Part shown: positions 36,372 through 44,155 of the stretch, in pieces
Numbering within the stretch: the stretch's first letter is position 1
Layout: each line of letters starts with the position of its first letter
DNA from: Tropicimonas sediminicola
GTDB lineage: Bacteria > Pseudomonadota > Alphaproteobacteria > Rhodobacterales > Rhodobacteraceae
Assembly (NCBI RefSeq): GCF_900188335.1
Contig: NZ_FZOY01000002.1
Coordinates: forward strand, 310,001-374,000
Length of the DNA stretch: 64,000 nucleotides
Direction of reading: 5' to 3'
Notes under the pieces: model-generated
What the model saw: the letters and a program-made list of their open reading frames with translations, nothing else
Database searches by the model: none
Told to the model about the DNA's origin: nothing
Translations under genes and position numbers: made by a program

Positions 36372-37631
36372 ATGACTTCCGAACGGATCGACACGCTCGT
36401 GGTGGGCGCGGGCCAGGCCGGCGTGGCCGCGAGCGAGCATCTCGGCAGGAACGGCGTGCCGCACCTGGTGCTGGAGCGGGCCCGGATCGCCGAGCGCTGG
36501 CGCACGGAGCGGTGGGATTCACTCGTGGCGAACGGGCCGGCCTGGCACGACCGCTTTCCCGGCATGGAGTTCGGCGGCTTCGGCGGCGACGATTTCGTGC
36601 CGAAGGAGGCGGTCGCCGACTATTTCGTCGCTTACGCAGAGAAGATCGGTGCTCCGGTCCGCTGCGGGGTGGAGGTGCGCGAGGTCCGCAGGCTCGACGG
36701 GCGGCCGGGCTTCCGGGTGGAGACATCGGAGGGCGTGATCGAGGCCACGAACGTCATCGCCGCGACCGGCGCCTTCCAGCGGCCGATCATCCCGCAGCTC
36801 GTGCCCGAGACGCCGGGGCTGACGCAGATCCACTCCACCGGCTATAGCAACCCAGACCAACTGGACGACGGCGGCGTGCTGGTCGTCGGCGCCGGCTCGT
36901 CCGGGGTGCAGATCGCGGACGAACTGCTGCGGGCGGGCAAGCGCGTCTACCTTTCCGTCGGCCCCCACGACCGGCCGCCCCGCAGCTACCGCGGGCGCGA
37001 TTTCGTCTGGTGGCTCGGCGTCCTTGGGAAATGGGACGCCGCGGCGATGGCGCCGGGGCTGGAGCACGTGACTATCGCGGTGAGCGGTGCGAGTGGCGGC
37101 CACACGGTCGATTTCCGCCGGCTGGCCCATGACGGCATGACGCTGGTCGGCCGCACCGAGGCGTGCCGGGACGGCGTCCTGACCTTTGCGGGCGACCTTG
37201 CGGAGAACATCGCGCGGGGAGACGCCAACCTCCGGGCGCTTCTGGACGAGGCGGATGCCTACGTCGCCCGAAACGGGCTCGACCTGCCTGAAGAGCCAGA
37301 GGCGCGCGCCACCCTGCCCGACCCGGACTGCCTCACCCATCCGCTCCGCGAGCTGGACCTGAAGGCGGCTGGCGTCAGCACGATCATCTGGGCCACCGGC
37401 TTCGCCGCCGATTACGGCTGGCTCAAGGTCGACACCTTCGGACCGGACGGCAAGCCTCGCCATCAGCGTGGGGTGTCCGCCGAGCCGGGCATCTATTTCC
37501 TCGGCCTGCCATGGCAATCGCGCCGGGGGTCTTCCTTTATCTGGGGCGTCTGGCACGATGCCCGGTATGTTGCGGATCACATCGCGACCCAGCGGGTCTA
37601 TCGGGACTACGCGCCCGACACCGCGCGCTGA
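36372..37631 (+). CDS. Flavin-containing monooxygenase
   Basis: A 419-residue FAD/NADPH enzyme of the CzcO/YhiQ-like monooxygenase class. The FAD fold is TLVVGAGQAGVAASEHL and the NADPH fold VLVVGAGSSGVQIADEL; IHSTGYSNP lies between them, near the family's FxGxxxHxxxY position, and STIIWATGFAADYGWL is the late conserved motif. I start at MTSERIDTLV (36372). It is the first gene of a cluster with a Rieske oxygenase, so it may oxidise a nitrogen or carbonyl carbon of the same compound. Substrate unknown. Confidence 0.92.
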   Translation: MTSERIDTLVVGAGQAGVAASEHLGRNGVPHLVLERARIAERWRTERWDSLVANGPAWHDRFPGMEFGGFGGDDFVPKEAVADYFVAYAEKIGAPVRCGVEVREVRRLDGRPGFRVETSEGVIEATNVIAATGAFQRPIIPQLVPETPGLTQIHSTGYSNPDQLDDGGVLVVGAGSSGVQIADELLRAGKRVYLSVGPHDRPPRSYRGRDFVWWLGVLGKWDAAAMAPGLEHVTIAVSGASGGHTVDFRRLAHDGMTLVGRTEACRDGVLTFAGDLAENIARGDANLRALLDEADAYVARNGLDLPEEPEARATLPDPDCLTHPLRELDLKAAGVSTIIWATGFAADYGWLKVDTFGPDGKPRHQRGVSAEPGIYFLGLPWQSRRGSSFIWGVWHDARYVADHIATQRVYRDYAPDTAR

Positions 37632-37656
37632 GCACAGGAGCAAAGAGGAACCGGGA

Positions 37657-38799
37657 ATGGCCAGAGATCACGTTGACACCGATCCCGCAGCCCTGCTTGC
37701 GGCCAACACCGCCCTGCCCTTCGAGCGCGCCGAGGCGATGCCGCCCGAGGTCTATACCTCGGAAACCTTCGTCGAGGCCGAACTGGAGCACATCTTCCGC
37801 AAGGAATGGTTCTGCGTCGGCCGCGCCAGCACCCTGCCCGAGCCGGGAGACTACACCACGGTCGACCTCGCCGGTCAGCCGGTGGCGGTGGTGCGCGACC
37901 GCGACGGTGCGCTGCGAGCGGTCTCCAACGTCTGCCTGCACCGGATGTCGACCATGTTGCAGGGCCGTGGCCACACCCGCGCCATTACCTGCCCCTATCA
38001 CGGCTGGACCTACAACCTCGACGGCCGGCTGCGCGGCGCGCCGGGCATGGGGCTGAACGAAGGGTTCTGCAAGCAGGACTACAGGCTGCCGCAGGTACGC
38101 TGCGAGGAGTGGCTCGGCTGGATCTTCGTCTCGCTCGCCCCGGAGGTGGCGCCGGTGGCCGAGCGCTACGGCAAGCTGCTCGACCTGGTGGGCGATTTCG
38201 ACATGGGCGGCTATGTGGAGAGCTTCCAGGAAACCCATATCTGGAACACCAACTGGAAGATCCTCGCCGAGAACTTCATGGAGAGCTACCACCTGCCGGT
38301 CTGCCACATGGGCACCATTGGCGGCCAGGTGAAGCTGGAGGAGATGGTCTGCCCCGAGGGCGAGGAAAACTTCAATTACCACTGGATCCTCAAGGACGAC
38401 TCGCTCGATCTGGCCCTTGCCCACCCGACCAACACCGCGCTCAAGGGCGACGCCCGGCGCACGACCTGGCTGATCTCGCTCTATCCCGGGCTCTTCATCA
38501 CGCTGTCGCCGGGGTATTTCTGGTACCTCTCCCTGCATCCCGAGGGCCCGGGAAAGGTGCGGATCCTCTACGGCGGCGGCATGGCCAAGGAATTCGCCGC
38601 CGATCCCGACGCCGCCTCCCATTTCGAGCGTCTGAAGGTGCTGCTCGACGACGTGAACGTGGAGGACCGCGGCTGCACCGAGCGGGTCTACAAGGGGCTG
38701 CTGTCGGGGCTGTCCCGGCCGGGGCACCTGAGCCACCTGGAGCGCCCCAATTACGAGTTCGCCCAGTATCTCAACCGCCGGATCAACGGCGCCGCCTGA
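37657..38799 (+). CDS. Rieske non-haem iron oxygenase, alpha subunit
   Basis: A 380-residue oxygenase component. The Rieske cluster ligands are C93, H95, C112 and H115. The mononuclear iron site is ENFMESYHLPVCH, with H212 and H217. The residue bridging the two metal centres is Glu209 rather than the usual Asp; a bridging Glu is known for the carnitine monooxygenase CntA and fits quaternary ammonium oxygenases of the GbcA/CntA type. No ferredoxin reductase is encoded nearby. An AAAGAGG site precedes ATG 37657, which lies after the monooxygenase stop. Confidence 0.93.
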   Translation: MARDHVDTDPAALLAANTALPFERAEAMPPEVYTSETFVEAELEHIFRKEWFCVGRASTLPEPGDYTTVDLAGQPVAVVRDRDGALRAVSNVCLHRMSTMLQGRGHTRAITCPYHGWTYNLDGRLRGAPGMGLNEGFCKQDYRLPQVRCEEWLGWIFVSLAPEVAPVAERYGKLLDLVGDFDMGGYVESFQETHIWNTNWKILAENFMESYHLPVCHMGTIGGQVKLEEMVCPEGEENFNYHWILKDDSLDLALAHPTNTALKGDARRTTWLISLYPGLFITLSPGYFWYLSLHPEGPGKVRILYGGGMAKEFAADPDAASHFERLKVLLDDVNVEDRGCTERVYKGLLSGLSRPGHLSHLERPNYEFAQYLNRRINGAA

Positions 38800-38815
38800 C
38801 AGAACGGAGTGCCGC

Positions 38816-39232
38816 ATGGCCCACACCCGGATCCGCAAGTTCAACACCGCGGACACCTATCCCGAACAGAACCTCGACAACGACCTCTGCCAGGCCGTCG
38901 TCACCCGCGGCGGCCGCACCGTCTGGCTGCGCGGGCAATGCCCCCAGAACCTCGACGACGCGCGCTCCATCGACAGCCACGACCCGGTGGAGCAGACCCA
39001 CAAGGTGATGCAGAACATCCGGCAGCTCCTCGAAGAGGCCGGCGGTTCGATGGAGCACCTGGTGAAGGTCGTGGTCTACATCACCGACGTGCGGCACAGG
39101 GAGGCGGTCTACCGGACGATGGGCGAATACATCCGGGGCGTGCACCCGGTGTCCACCGGGCTCGTGGTCTCGGCGCTGGCCCGGCCGGAATGGCTGGTCG
39201 AGATCGACGGCACCGCCGTGATCCCGGATTGA
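38816..39232 (+). CDS. RidA/YjgF family protein
   Basis: A 138-residue member of the RidA superfamily. It has the trimer-forming beta core and the C-terminal arginine region (VYRTMGEYIRGVHPVSTGLVV). RidA proteins hydrolyse reactive enamine/imine intermediates and protect PLP enzymes; versions inside catabolic operons often act on the pathway's own imine or carbamate. It is 16 bases downstream of the Rieske gene. Confidence 0.9.
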   Translation: MAHTRIRKFNTADTYPEQNLDNDLCQAVVTRGGRTVWLRGQCPQNLDDARSIDSHDPVEQTHKVMQNIRQLLEEAGGSMEHLVKVVVYITDVRHREAVYRTMGEYIRGVHPVSTGLVVSALARPEWLVEIDGTAVIPD

Positions 39233-39236
39233 GCCG

Positions 39237-39911
39237 ATGACCTTCTCCCTCGTCGCCCGCTGCGCGGAGACCGGCATGTTCGGCATCGCCATCTCCTCGT
39301 CTTCTCCCGCCGTCGCCGCGCGCTGTTCCCACGTGCGCGCCGGAATCGGCGCGGTGGCGTCGCAGAACGTCACCGACCCCGCGCTCGGCCCGCTGGCGCT
39401 CGACCTGATGGAACGGGGCCTGACGGCGGGCGAGGCCGTCGAGCACATCGTGGCGCAAGGTCGGTTCATGGAATACCGCCAACTCCTCGCGGTGGACCGC
39501 GCCGGCCTGACGGCGATCCACTCCGGAACCCGGAGCCTCGGCACATGGTCGGAGTCGCGGGCCGAGAACGTCGCCTCCGGCGGCAACCTGCTGGCAGACC
39601 CGGGCGTGCCGCAGGCCATCGTGGAGGGGTTCCTCGCCGCCACGGGCCATCTCGGCGACCGGCTGATCGCAGCCCTCCGCGCGGGTCTTGCCGCCGGCGG
39701 GGAGGCTGGCCCGGTGCATTCGGCGGGCCTCAAGATCGTGGACAAGGTGCCCTGGCCCGTGGCCGACCTGCGCTGTGACTGGACGGAGGATTGCCCCATC
39801 GAGGCGGTCGCGACCGCCTGGGAGGTCTACAAGCCGCAGCTCGACGCCTACGTGCAACGCGCGCTCGATCCCCGTGAGGCTCCGTCCTATGGCGTGCCCG
39901 GCGACGCGTGA
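39237..39911 (+). CDS. DUF1028 Ntn-hydrolase-like protein
   Basis: A 224-residue protein with the DUF1028 pattern MTFSLVARCAETGMFGIAIS, SSPAVAARCSHVRAGIGAVA and SQNVTDPALGP. The family resembles Ntn hydrolases and is frequently next to RidA and amidohydrolase genes, so amide or peptide-bond hydrolysis of a pathway intermediate is plausible but unproven. Four bases separate it from ridA. Confidence 0.9.
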   Translation: MTFSLVARCAETGMFGIAISSSSPAVAARCSHVRAGIGAVASQNVTDPALGPLALDLMERGLTAGEAVEHIVAQGRFMEYRQLLAVDRAGLTAIHSGTRSLGTWSESRAENVASGGNLLADPGVPQAIVEGFLAATGHLGDRLIAALRAGLAAGGEAGPVHSAGLKIVDKVPWPVADLRCDWTEDCPIEAVATAWEVYKPQLDAYVQRALDPREAPSYGVPGDA

Positions 39912-39957
39912 GGTGGACGGGCTTGATCCGGCCCGCGGGCTTCGGCTAGCTGCGCCC

Positions 39958-40893
39958 ATGCCGTTGCGCTTCACCCTCCGCCAGCTCGAATACTTCGTCG
40001 CCGTGGGCGAAGCCGGGTCGATCGCACTGGCCTCGGAGCGAGTCAACGTCTCGCCTCCCTCGATCTCCACCGCCATCGCCCAGCTGGAGAAGGAATTCGG
40101 CATCCCGCTTTTCGTGCGCAGGCACGCGCAGGGCCTGTCGCTCTCGCAGGCCGGACGACAGTTCCTGGTGCAGGCGAAGAAGGTGCTGGACGATGCGGAT
40201 GTCCTGAACCACCTCGCCGGCGACGTGTTGGGCAAGGTGCGCGGGACGCTCTCCGTCGGCTGCCTGCTGACCTTTGCGCAGCTCGTCGTGCCCCGCCTGC
40301 GCCGCTCCTTCGAGACACGCTTTCCCGAGGTCACGGTGCGCCAGCACGAGCTGACCCAGGCCCAGATCTTCGACTGGCTGCGGCGGGCAGAGATCGACCT
40401 GGCGCTGACCTACGACCTCGAGATCCCCGCCGATCTGGATTTTCTGCCGCTCGCGGAGCTGCCGCCCTACGTGCTGCTTCCCGAGGATCATCCGCTGGCC
40501 GGTCGGAGCGGAGTCGCCGTCCCGGAGCTGCAGGACCTTCCGATGATCCTGCTCGACCTGCCCTATTCCTCCGACTACTTCCTGTCCCTGTTCGACGAGC
40601 AGAGGGTCCGGCCGCGGATCGTCGAGCGGACGCGGGACATGGCGGTGATGCGCTCGCTCGTCGGCAACGGCTTCGGCTTCTCGCTCGCCAACATCCGCCC
40701 GCTCTCCGACACCTCGCCAGACGGCCGCCGGGTGGTCTCGGTGCCGCTGACCGGCACGGTCCGGAGCCTGCGCCGGGGCCTCGCCATGGCGCCCGGCGCG
40801 CGGTCGATCCTGAATATCTCGGCCTTTGCCGAACATTGCCGGGAGGTCGTGACCGCCGGGACGATCCCCGGACTGAAGGCGCCGGAGAACTGA
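39958..40893 (+). CDS. LysR-family regulator within the catabolic operon
   Basis: A 311-residue regulator. The helix-turn-helix is LRQLEYFVAVGEAGSIALAS, continuing VNVSPPSISTAIAQLEKEFG; the effector domain begins near RGTLSVGCLLTF. It is encoded in the same direction as the catabolic genes, between the DUF1028 protein and the deacetylase, with only three bases to the latter. A candidate binding site is at 36259-36277 ahead of the operon. I start at MPLRFTLRQ (39958). Confidence 0.93.
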   Translation: MPLRFTLRQLEYFVAVGEAGSIALASERVNVSPPSISTAIAQLEKEFGIPLFVRRHAQGLSLSQAGRQFLVQAKKVLDDADVLNHLAGDVLGKVRGTLSVGCLLTFAQLVVPRLRRSFETRFPEVTVRQHELTQAQIFDWLRRAEIDLALTYDLEIPADLDFLPLAELPPYVLLPEDHPLAGRSGVAVPELQDLPMILLDLPYSSDYFLSLFDEQRVRPRIVERTRDMAVMRSLVGNGFGFSLANIRPLSDTSPDGRRVVSVPLTGTVRSLRRGLAMAPGARSILNISAFAEHCREVVTAGTIPGLKAPEN

Positions 40894-40896
40894 CAG

Positions 40897-42036
40897 ATGC
40901 AAAGCCTCGACCTCCTCGACCGTCTGGTCGCCTTTCCGACGGTCAGCGCCGACACCAACCTGTCGCTGATCGATTTCGTGGGGGACTACCTTTTGCGGCG
41001 CGGTTTCGAGGTGCACCGGATCGCCGACGACACCGGCACCAAGGCCGGTCTCTTCGCCCGGACCGGGCCGCTCGGTCCCGGCGGCGTGATGCTGTCGGCC
41101 CATTCCGACGTTGTCCCGACCGCGGGGCAAGCCTGGACCAGCGATCCGTTTCAGCTCCGACGCGACGGCGACCGGCTGTTCGGTCGCGGGACCACGGACA
41201 TGAAAGGGTTTCTCGCGTCCGCTCTTGCGCTGGCCGACCGGCTCACGGGCCGGCCACTGCGGGAACCGCTCAAGCTGTCGATCTCCTGGGACGAGGAGGT
41301 CGGCTGCCTCGGCATTCCTCAGATGCTGCGGCATCTCGGGCCGACCATCGGCGCGCCCCGGCTCTGCATCGTGGGAGAGCCGACGTCCATGCAGGTCGCG
41401 ACCGGGCACAAGGGCAAGGCGTCGCTGCGCGCCACCTGCCGCGGCGAGGCCGGCCATTCCGCGATGGCGCCGGATTACATCAACGCCCTTTACCTCGCCG
41501 CCGATTTCATCACGGGCGTGCGGGAGATCCAGGCCGAGCTCGCCCGGACCGGCGCGCGCGACGAGGGCTACGCGGTGCCCCATTCCACCGTCCATGTCGG
41601 CCGGATGCAGGGCGGCACGGCGCTGAATATTGTCCCCGAGCAGGCCGTGATCGACCTGGAATATCGCCACGTGGCAGCCGAATCCTCCGAAGCGATCGAA
41701 GATCGGCTTCGGGAAGCGGCCCGACGGGCCGACCCCGGCAAGGCCGGCTGTGGGGTGTCGCTGGAGCGTCTCGGCGGCTACCCGGGGCTCGATCATCCGT
41801 CCGACGCCGATTGCGTCCGCGAGGGCGTGACGCTCTCCGGCCACGCTCAGACCATCAAGGTCGGCTATGGCACCGAGGCGGGCCATTTCGCGGCCGCCGG
41901 CATCCCGACCATCATCTGCGGCCCGGGATCGATGGACCAGGGGCATATTGCGGATGAATTCCTGTCACGCGATCAACTCGCAGCCTGCGATGCCTTCATG
42001 GATCGATTGGCCGATCGCCTCGTCAGCGGTGCGTGA
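40897..42036 (+). CDS. argE: M20 deacetylase, acetylornithine deacetylase-like
   Basis: A 379-residue zinc peptidase-fold deacylase. Metal and catalytic motifs are LSAHSDVVPT, RGTTDMKGF, SWDEEVGC and VGEPTSM. It groups by eye with ArgE (acetylornithine deacetylase). Because it ends a catabolic cluster, its true substrate may be an N-acyl intermediate of that pathway rather than acetylornithine. It starts three bases after the LysR stop. Confidence 0.85.
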   Translation: MQSLDLLDRLVAFPTVSADTNLSLIDFVGDYLLRRGFEVHRIADDTGTKAGLFARTGPLGPGGVMLSAHSDVVPTAGQAWTSDPFQLRRDGDRLFGRGTTDMKGFLASALALADRLTGRPLREPLKLSISWDEEVGCLGIPQMLRHLGPTIGAPRLCIVGEPTSMQVATGHKGKASLRATCRGEAGHSAMAPDYINALYLAADFITGVREIQAELARTGARDEGYAVPHSTVHVGRMQGGTALNIVPEQAVIDLEYRHVAAESSEAIEDRLREAARRADPGKAGCGVSLERLGGYPGLDHPSDADCVREGVTLSGHAQTIKVGYGTEAGHFAAAGIPTIICGPGSMDQGHIADEFLSRDQLAACDAFMDRLADRLVSGA

Positions 42037-42142
42037 CGCGTTCGCGGGCCTCTTTTCGAGCGCCCGGTGCAGCCAATGCTGGCTCTCCGGTGACCGCCGC
42101 CGATCCTTGGAGAACTTTGCGGCATTCTGACCGCAAAGGCGC

Positions 42143-42171
42143 TTGCAATGGCGCGAATCCTTGGCTAGTAC
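42143..42171 (+). promoter_or_regulatory. Promoter of tRNA-Glu copy 2
   Basis: TTGCAA (42143-42148) and TAGTAC (42166-42171) are 17 bases apart and end 17 bases before the tRNA, the same geometry as copy 1. Confidence 0.65.
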
Positions 42172-42188
42172 ACGCGCCACGCTGGTAC

Positions 42189-42263
42189 GGTCCGTTCGTC
42201 TATCGGTTAGGACGCCAGGTTTTCAACCTGGAAAGAGGGGTTCGATTCCCCTACGGACTGCCA
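42189..42263 (+). tRNA. tRNA-Glu (anticodon TTC), second copy
   Basis: Identical over all 75 bases to the gene at 25800-25874, with encoded CCA and the same anticodon loop TTTTCAA. The identity extends one base upstream, giving a 76-base direct repeat. Upstream and downstream sequences differ. Confidence 0.97.
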
Positions 42264-42418
42264 GCATTTTCCCGACATAGCAGGCAAAAACCAGTTCTGG
42301 CTATCATTGGAACCGGCTGCGTATCGGACTCGTTCGGGGCCGGATGCCCCCGCAACCGATTTCATCGCCGCCCTGCCCGAACACGCCCACCGAGCCACCC
42401 CGACCATTGCTTCCGGGA

Positions 42419-43483
42419 TCACCCGTCGGGGACGGAACCTGCCTCCGGACGCGCAAGCATGCAGCGCCCCCTGCCGGCGTGCTTGGACGCGTAAAGCGCC
42501 TTGTCGGCCTCTTCCAGCAAGGTTTCGCTTCCAACGCCCGGATGCGACTCGCTCGTTGCGATGCCGATGCTGCAGGAAATCCGGCAGGCATTGCCCTCGT
42601 ACGGGACCGGCTCCTCGAGGCGCGAGATGATCCGCCGGGCGATCGTCTGAAGCAGCTCCGTATCGACGAGCCGCTGGAACACCAGCACGAACTCGTCGCC
42701 CCCGACCCTTGCCACGGTATCGCATTCGCGGGTCTCGGAAACCAGGACCCGGGCCACGACCTGCAGCACCTCGTCGCCCGCGGCATGGCCGAACCTGTCG
42801 TTGACCTGCTTGAAGTAATCGAGATCCACCTGCATCAGGCCAAACGGCACGCCGGTCGCTTCGAGCCGATCCAGCACGTGCCCAAGCGCCCGGCGGTTTT
42901 TCAATCCGGTGAGCGTGTCGGTAAATGCCTGCTCCTCGGCCGCGACCTTGGCGCCCTGAAGCCGCTGGTTCAGCTTCTTGGATTCGCTCATCGCCGCGGA
43001 TTTCGCCTCGAACAGGTAGAGCATCTCGACGGCGAGATCTGTCGCCGCGAAGTCGCGGGAGGACAGGTCGTAGGCTTCCACGGCATCGACCACTGAGATC
43101 CCGAAGGACAGGTTCACGAGGATTCCGCGCCCGCAGGAGAGCTTGGCGGCGAGGGCCTTGAAGTGGGTCCGCACGCCGTCGCGGAAGACGATCGAGACCC
43201 GGCCACCGTCCTGCGCGGGCAGCGCCTCGATGTCGGTCACACCGCGCGGCCGTCGCATCTCGAACAGGTCGAAGAACATGCCGCCGATCAGGCCGCCCTC
43301 GGGCCGCAGCTTCCGCAAGGTCGGGCCGGCGCGCAGGATGCGCCCGTCCATCGCGACGACCATGTGCATCGGCATGAAGGCGGACAACGCATCCATGTCG
43401 AGCAGGTTGACCCTCCCCAGAAGGTCCGGGCTGCAGGCCCGTGGTTTGCAGGCCTTGAGGTTGACGGGGGCGCCAATGTTCAT
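42419..43483 (-). CDS. Diguanylate cyclase with H-NOX-associated domain
   Basis: A 354-residue GGDEF enzyme making c-di-GMP. Residues about 25-150 resemble the HNOBA domain (FMPMHMVVAMDGRILRAGPT, GMFFDLFEMRRP), the PAS-like partner of H-NOX proteins. A short coiled coil (about 155-185) leads to the GGDEF domain, intact at 261-265, with the inhibitory I-site R252-x-x-D255 also present. I start at MNIGAPVNLK, whose ATG overlaps the stop of the H-NOX gene as ATGA, implying a sensor-effector pair. Confidence 0.93.
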   Translation of the reverse strand: MNIGAPVNLKACKPRACSPDLLGRVNLLDMDALSAFMPMHMVVAMDGRILRAGPTLRKLRPEGGLIGGMFFDLFEMRRPRGVTDIEALPAQDGGRVSIVFRDGVRTHFKALAAKLSCGRGILVNLSFGISVVDAVEAYDLSSRDFAATDLAVEMLYLFEAKSAAMSESKKLNQRLQGAKVAAEEQAFTDTLTGLKNRRALGHVLDRLEATGVPFGLMQVDLDYFKQVNDRFGHAAGDEVLQVVARVLVSETRECDTVARVGGDEFVLVFQRLVDTELLQTIARRIISRLEEPVPYEGNACRISCSIGIATSESHPGVGSETLLEEADKALYASKHAGRGRCMLARPEAGSVPDG

Positions 43484-44079
43484 GTGACCTCCTGCTGCGG
43501 GCGACGGGCGAGGGAAAAGCACCGCCCTTCGGCGAAGGAGGAATCGAGCACACCGATCGTGATCGCCATGTTGCCGTCGCCCAGGCACTTCTGATCCAGC
43601 AGCACCAAGGCGCCGTAATCGTCGGCCATGGTCCGCAGGACACCGACCAGAACGAAGGCAAAGCCCGGGTGAACGCCGCGCACGTGGAGCGTGAAATTCG
43701 TCTCGTCCTCGTCCGTGAGTTCGAGCTCCGGCAGTTCAAGGTCGGCAACCGCCAGCTTTGCGCGGTCCGGCAGATCGTCAAGGGAATGCAGGAAATCGGC
43801 AAAGGTCTCGCCGCCGAAGCGCAACAGGCGGCGGATTGCCTCGGTGTTCTGGTGGCTTACGAGGTAGGTGCCCACGTCCTCCAGAACCATCTCCTCCGGC
43901 TTGTCGAGCTGCAGCACGACCTCGCGAAGCAACGCGTTCCCGAGCGCGTCCTCGTAGACCAGCATGGCCTCGAACCCCTCCGGCCCGATACCGACGGCCT
44001 TCGCGATCGACAGCCATCGCTCGACACCATAGGTGTCGCGCACGAAGCATTGGATGGAGCGATTGATCAATCCGTGCAT
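43480..44079 (-). CDS. H-NOX-like (haem NO/O2-binding fold) protein
   Basis: A 199-residue protein starting MHGLINRSIQCFVRDTYG, the H-NOX N-terminus, with LVLQLDKPEEMV-like core and GFAFVLVGVLRTMADDYG near the end. In canonical members the haem-ligating His follows the LxxL helix motif; here that position reads LDDLPDR, a proline at 104, and the YxSxR haem-propionate motif is degenerate (VRGVH, 133-137). H98 is the nearest histidine. The protein may therefore sense something without a His-ligated haem. It is translationally coupled to the cyclase. Confidence 0.88.
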   Translation of the reverse strand: MHGLINRSIQCFVRDTYGVERWLSIAKAVGIGPEGFEAMLVYEDALGNALLREVVLQLDKPEEMVLEDVGTYLVSHQNTEAIRRLLRFGGETFADFLHSLDDLPDRAKLAVADLELPELELTDEDETNFTLHVRGVHPGFAFVLVGVLRTMADDYGALVLLDQKCLGDGNMAITIGVLDSSFAEGRCFSLARRPQQEVT

Positions 44080-44155
44080 GGCCTGGCCTCTCCTTGAGGC
44101 AAGACGCTAGGCTCCGGGCCTTAAGAAAGAGCAAACGCGCCTGTCCGGCAGCAGA

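Noticed and set aside
25800-42263. Genomic island or prophage inserted at tRNA-Glu
   Set aside because: No integrase, excisionase, phage or conjugation gene and no truncated tRNA copy was found; only the direct repeat of two complete tRNA genes is seen, so I report it just as a possible recombination interval.
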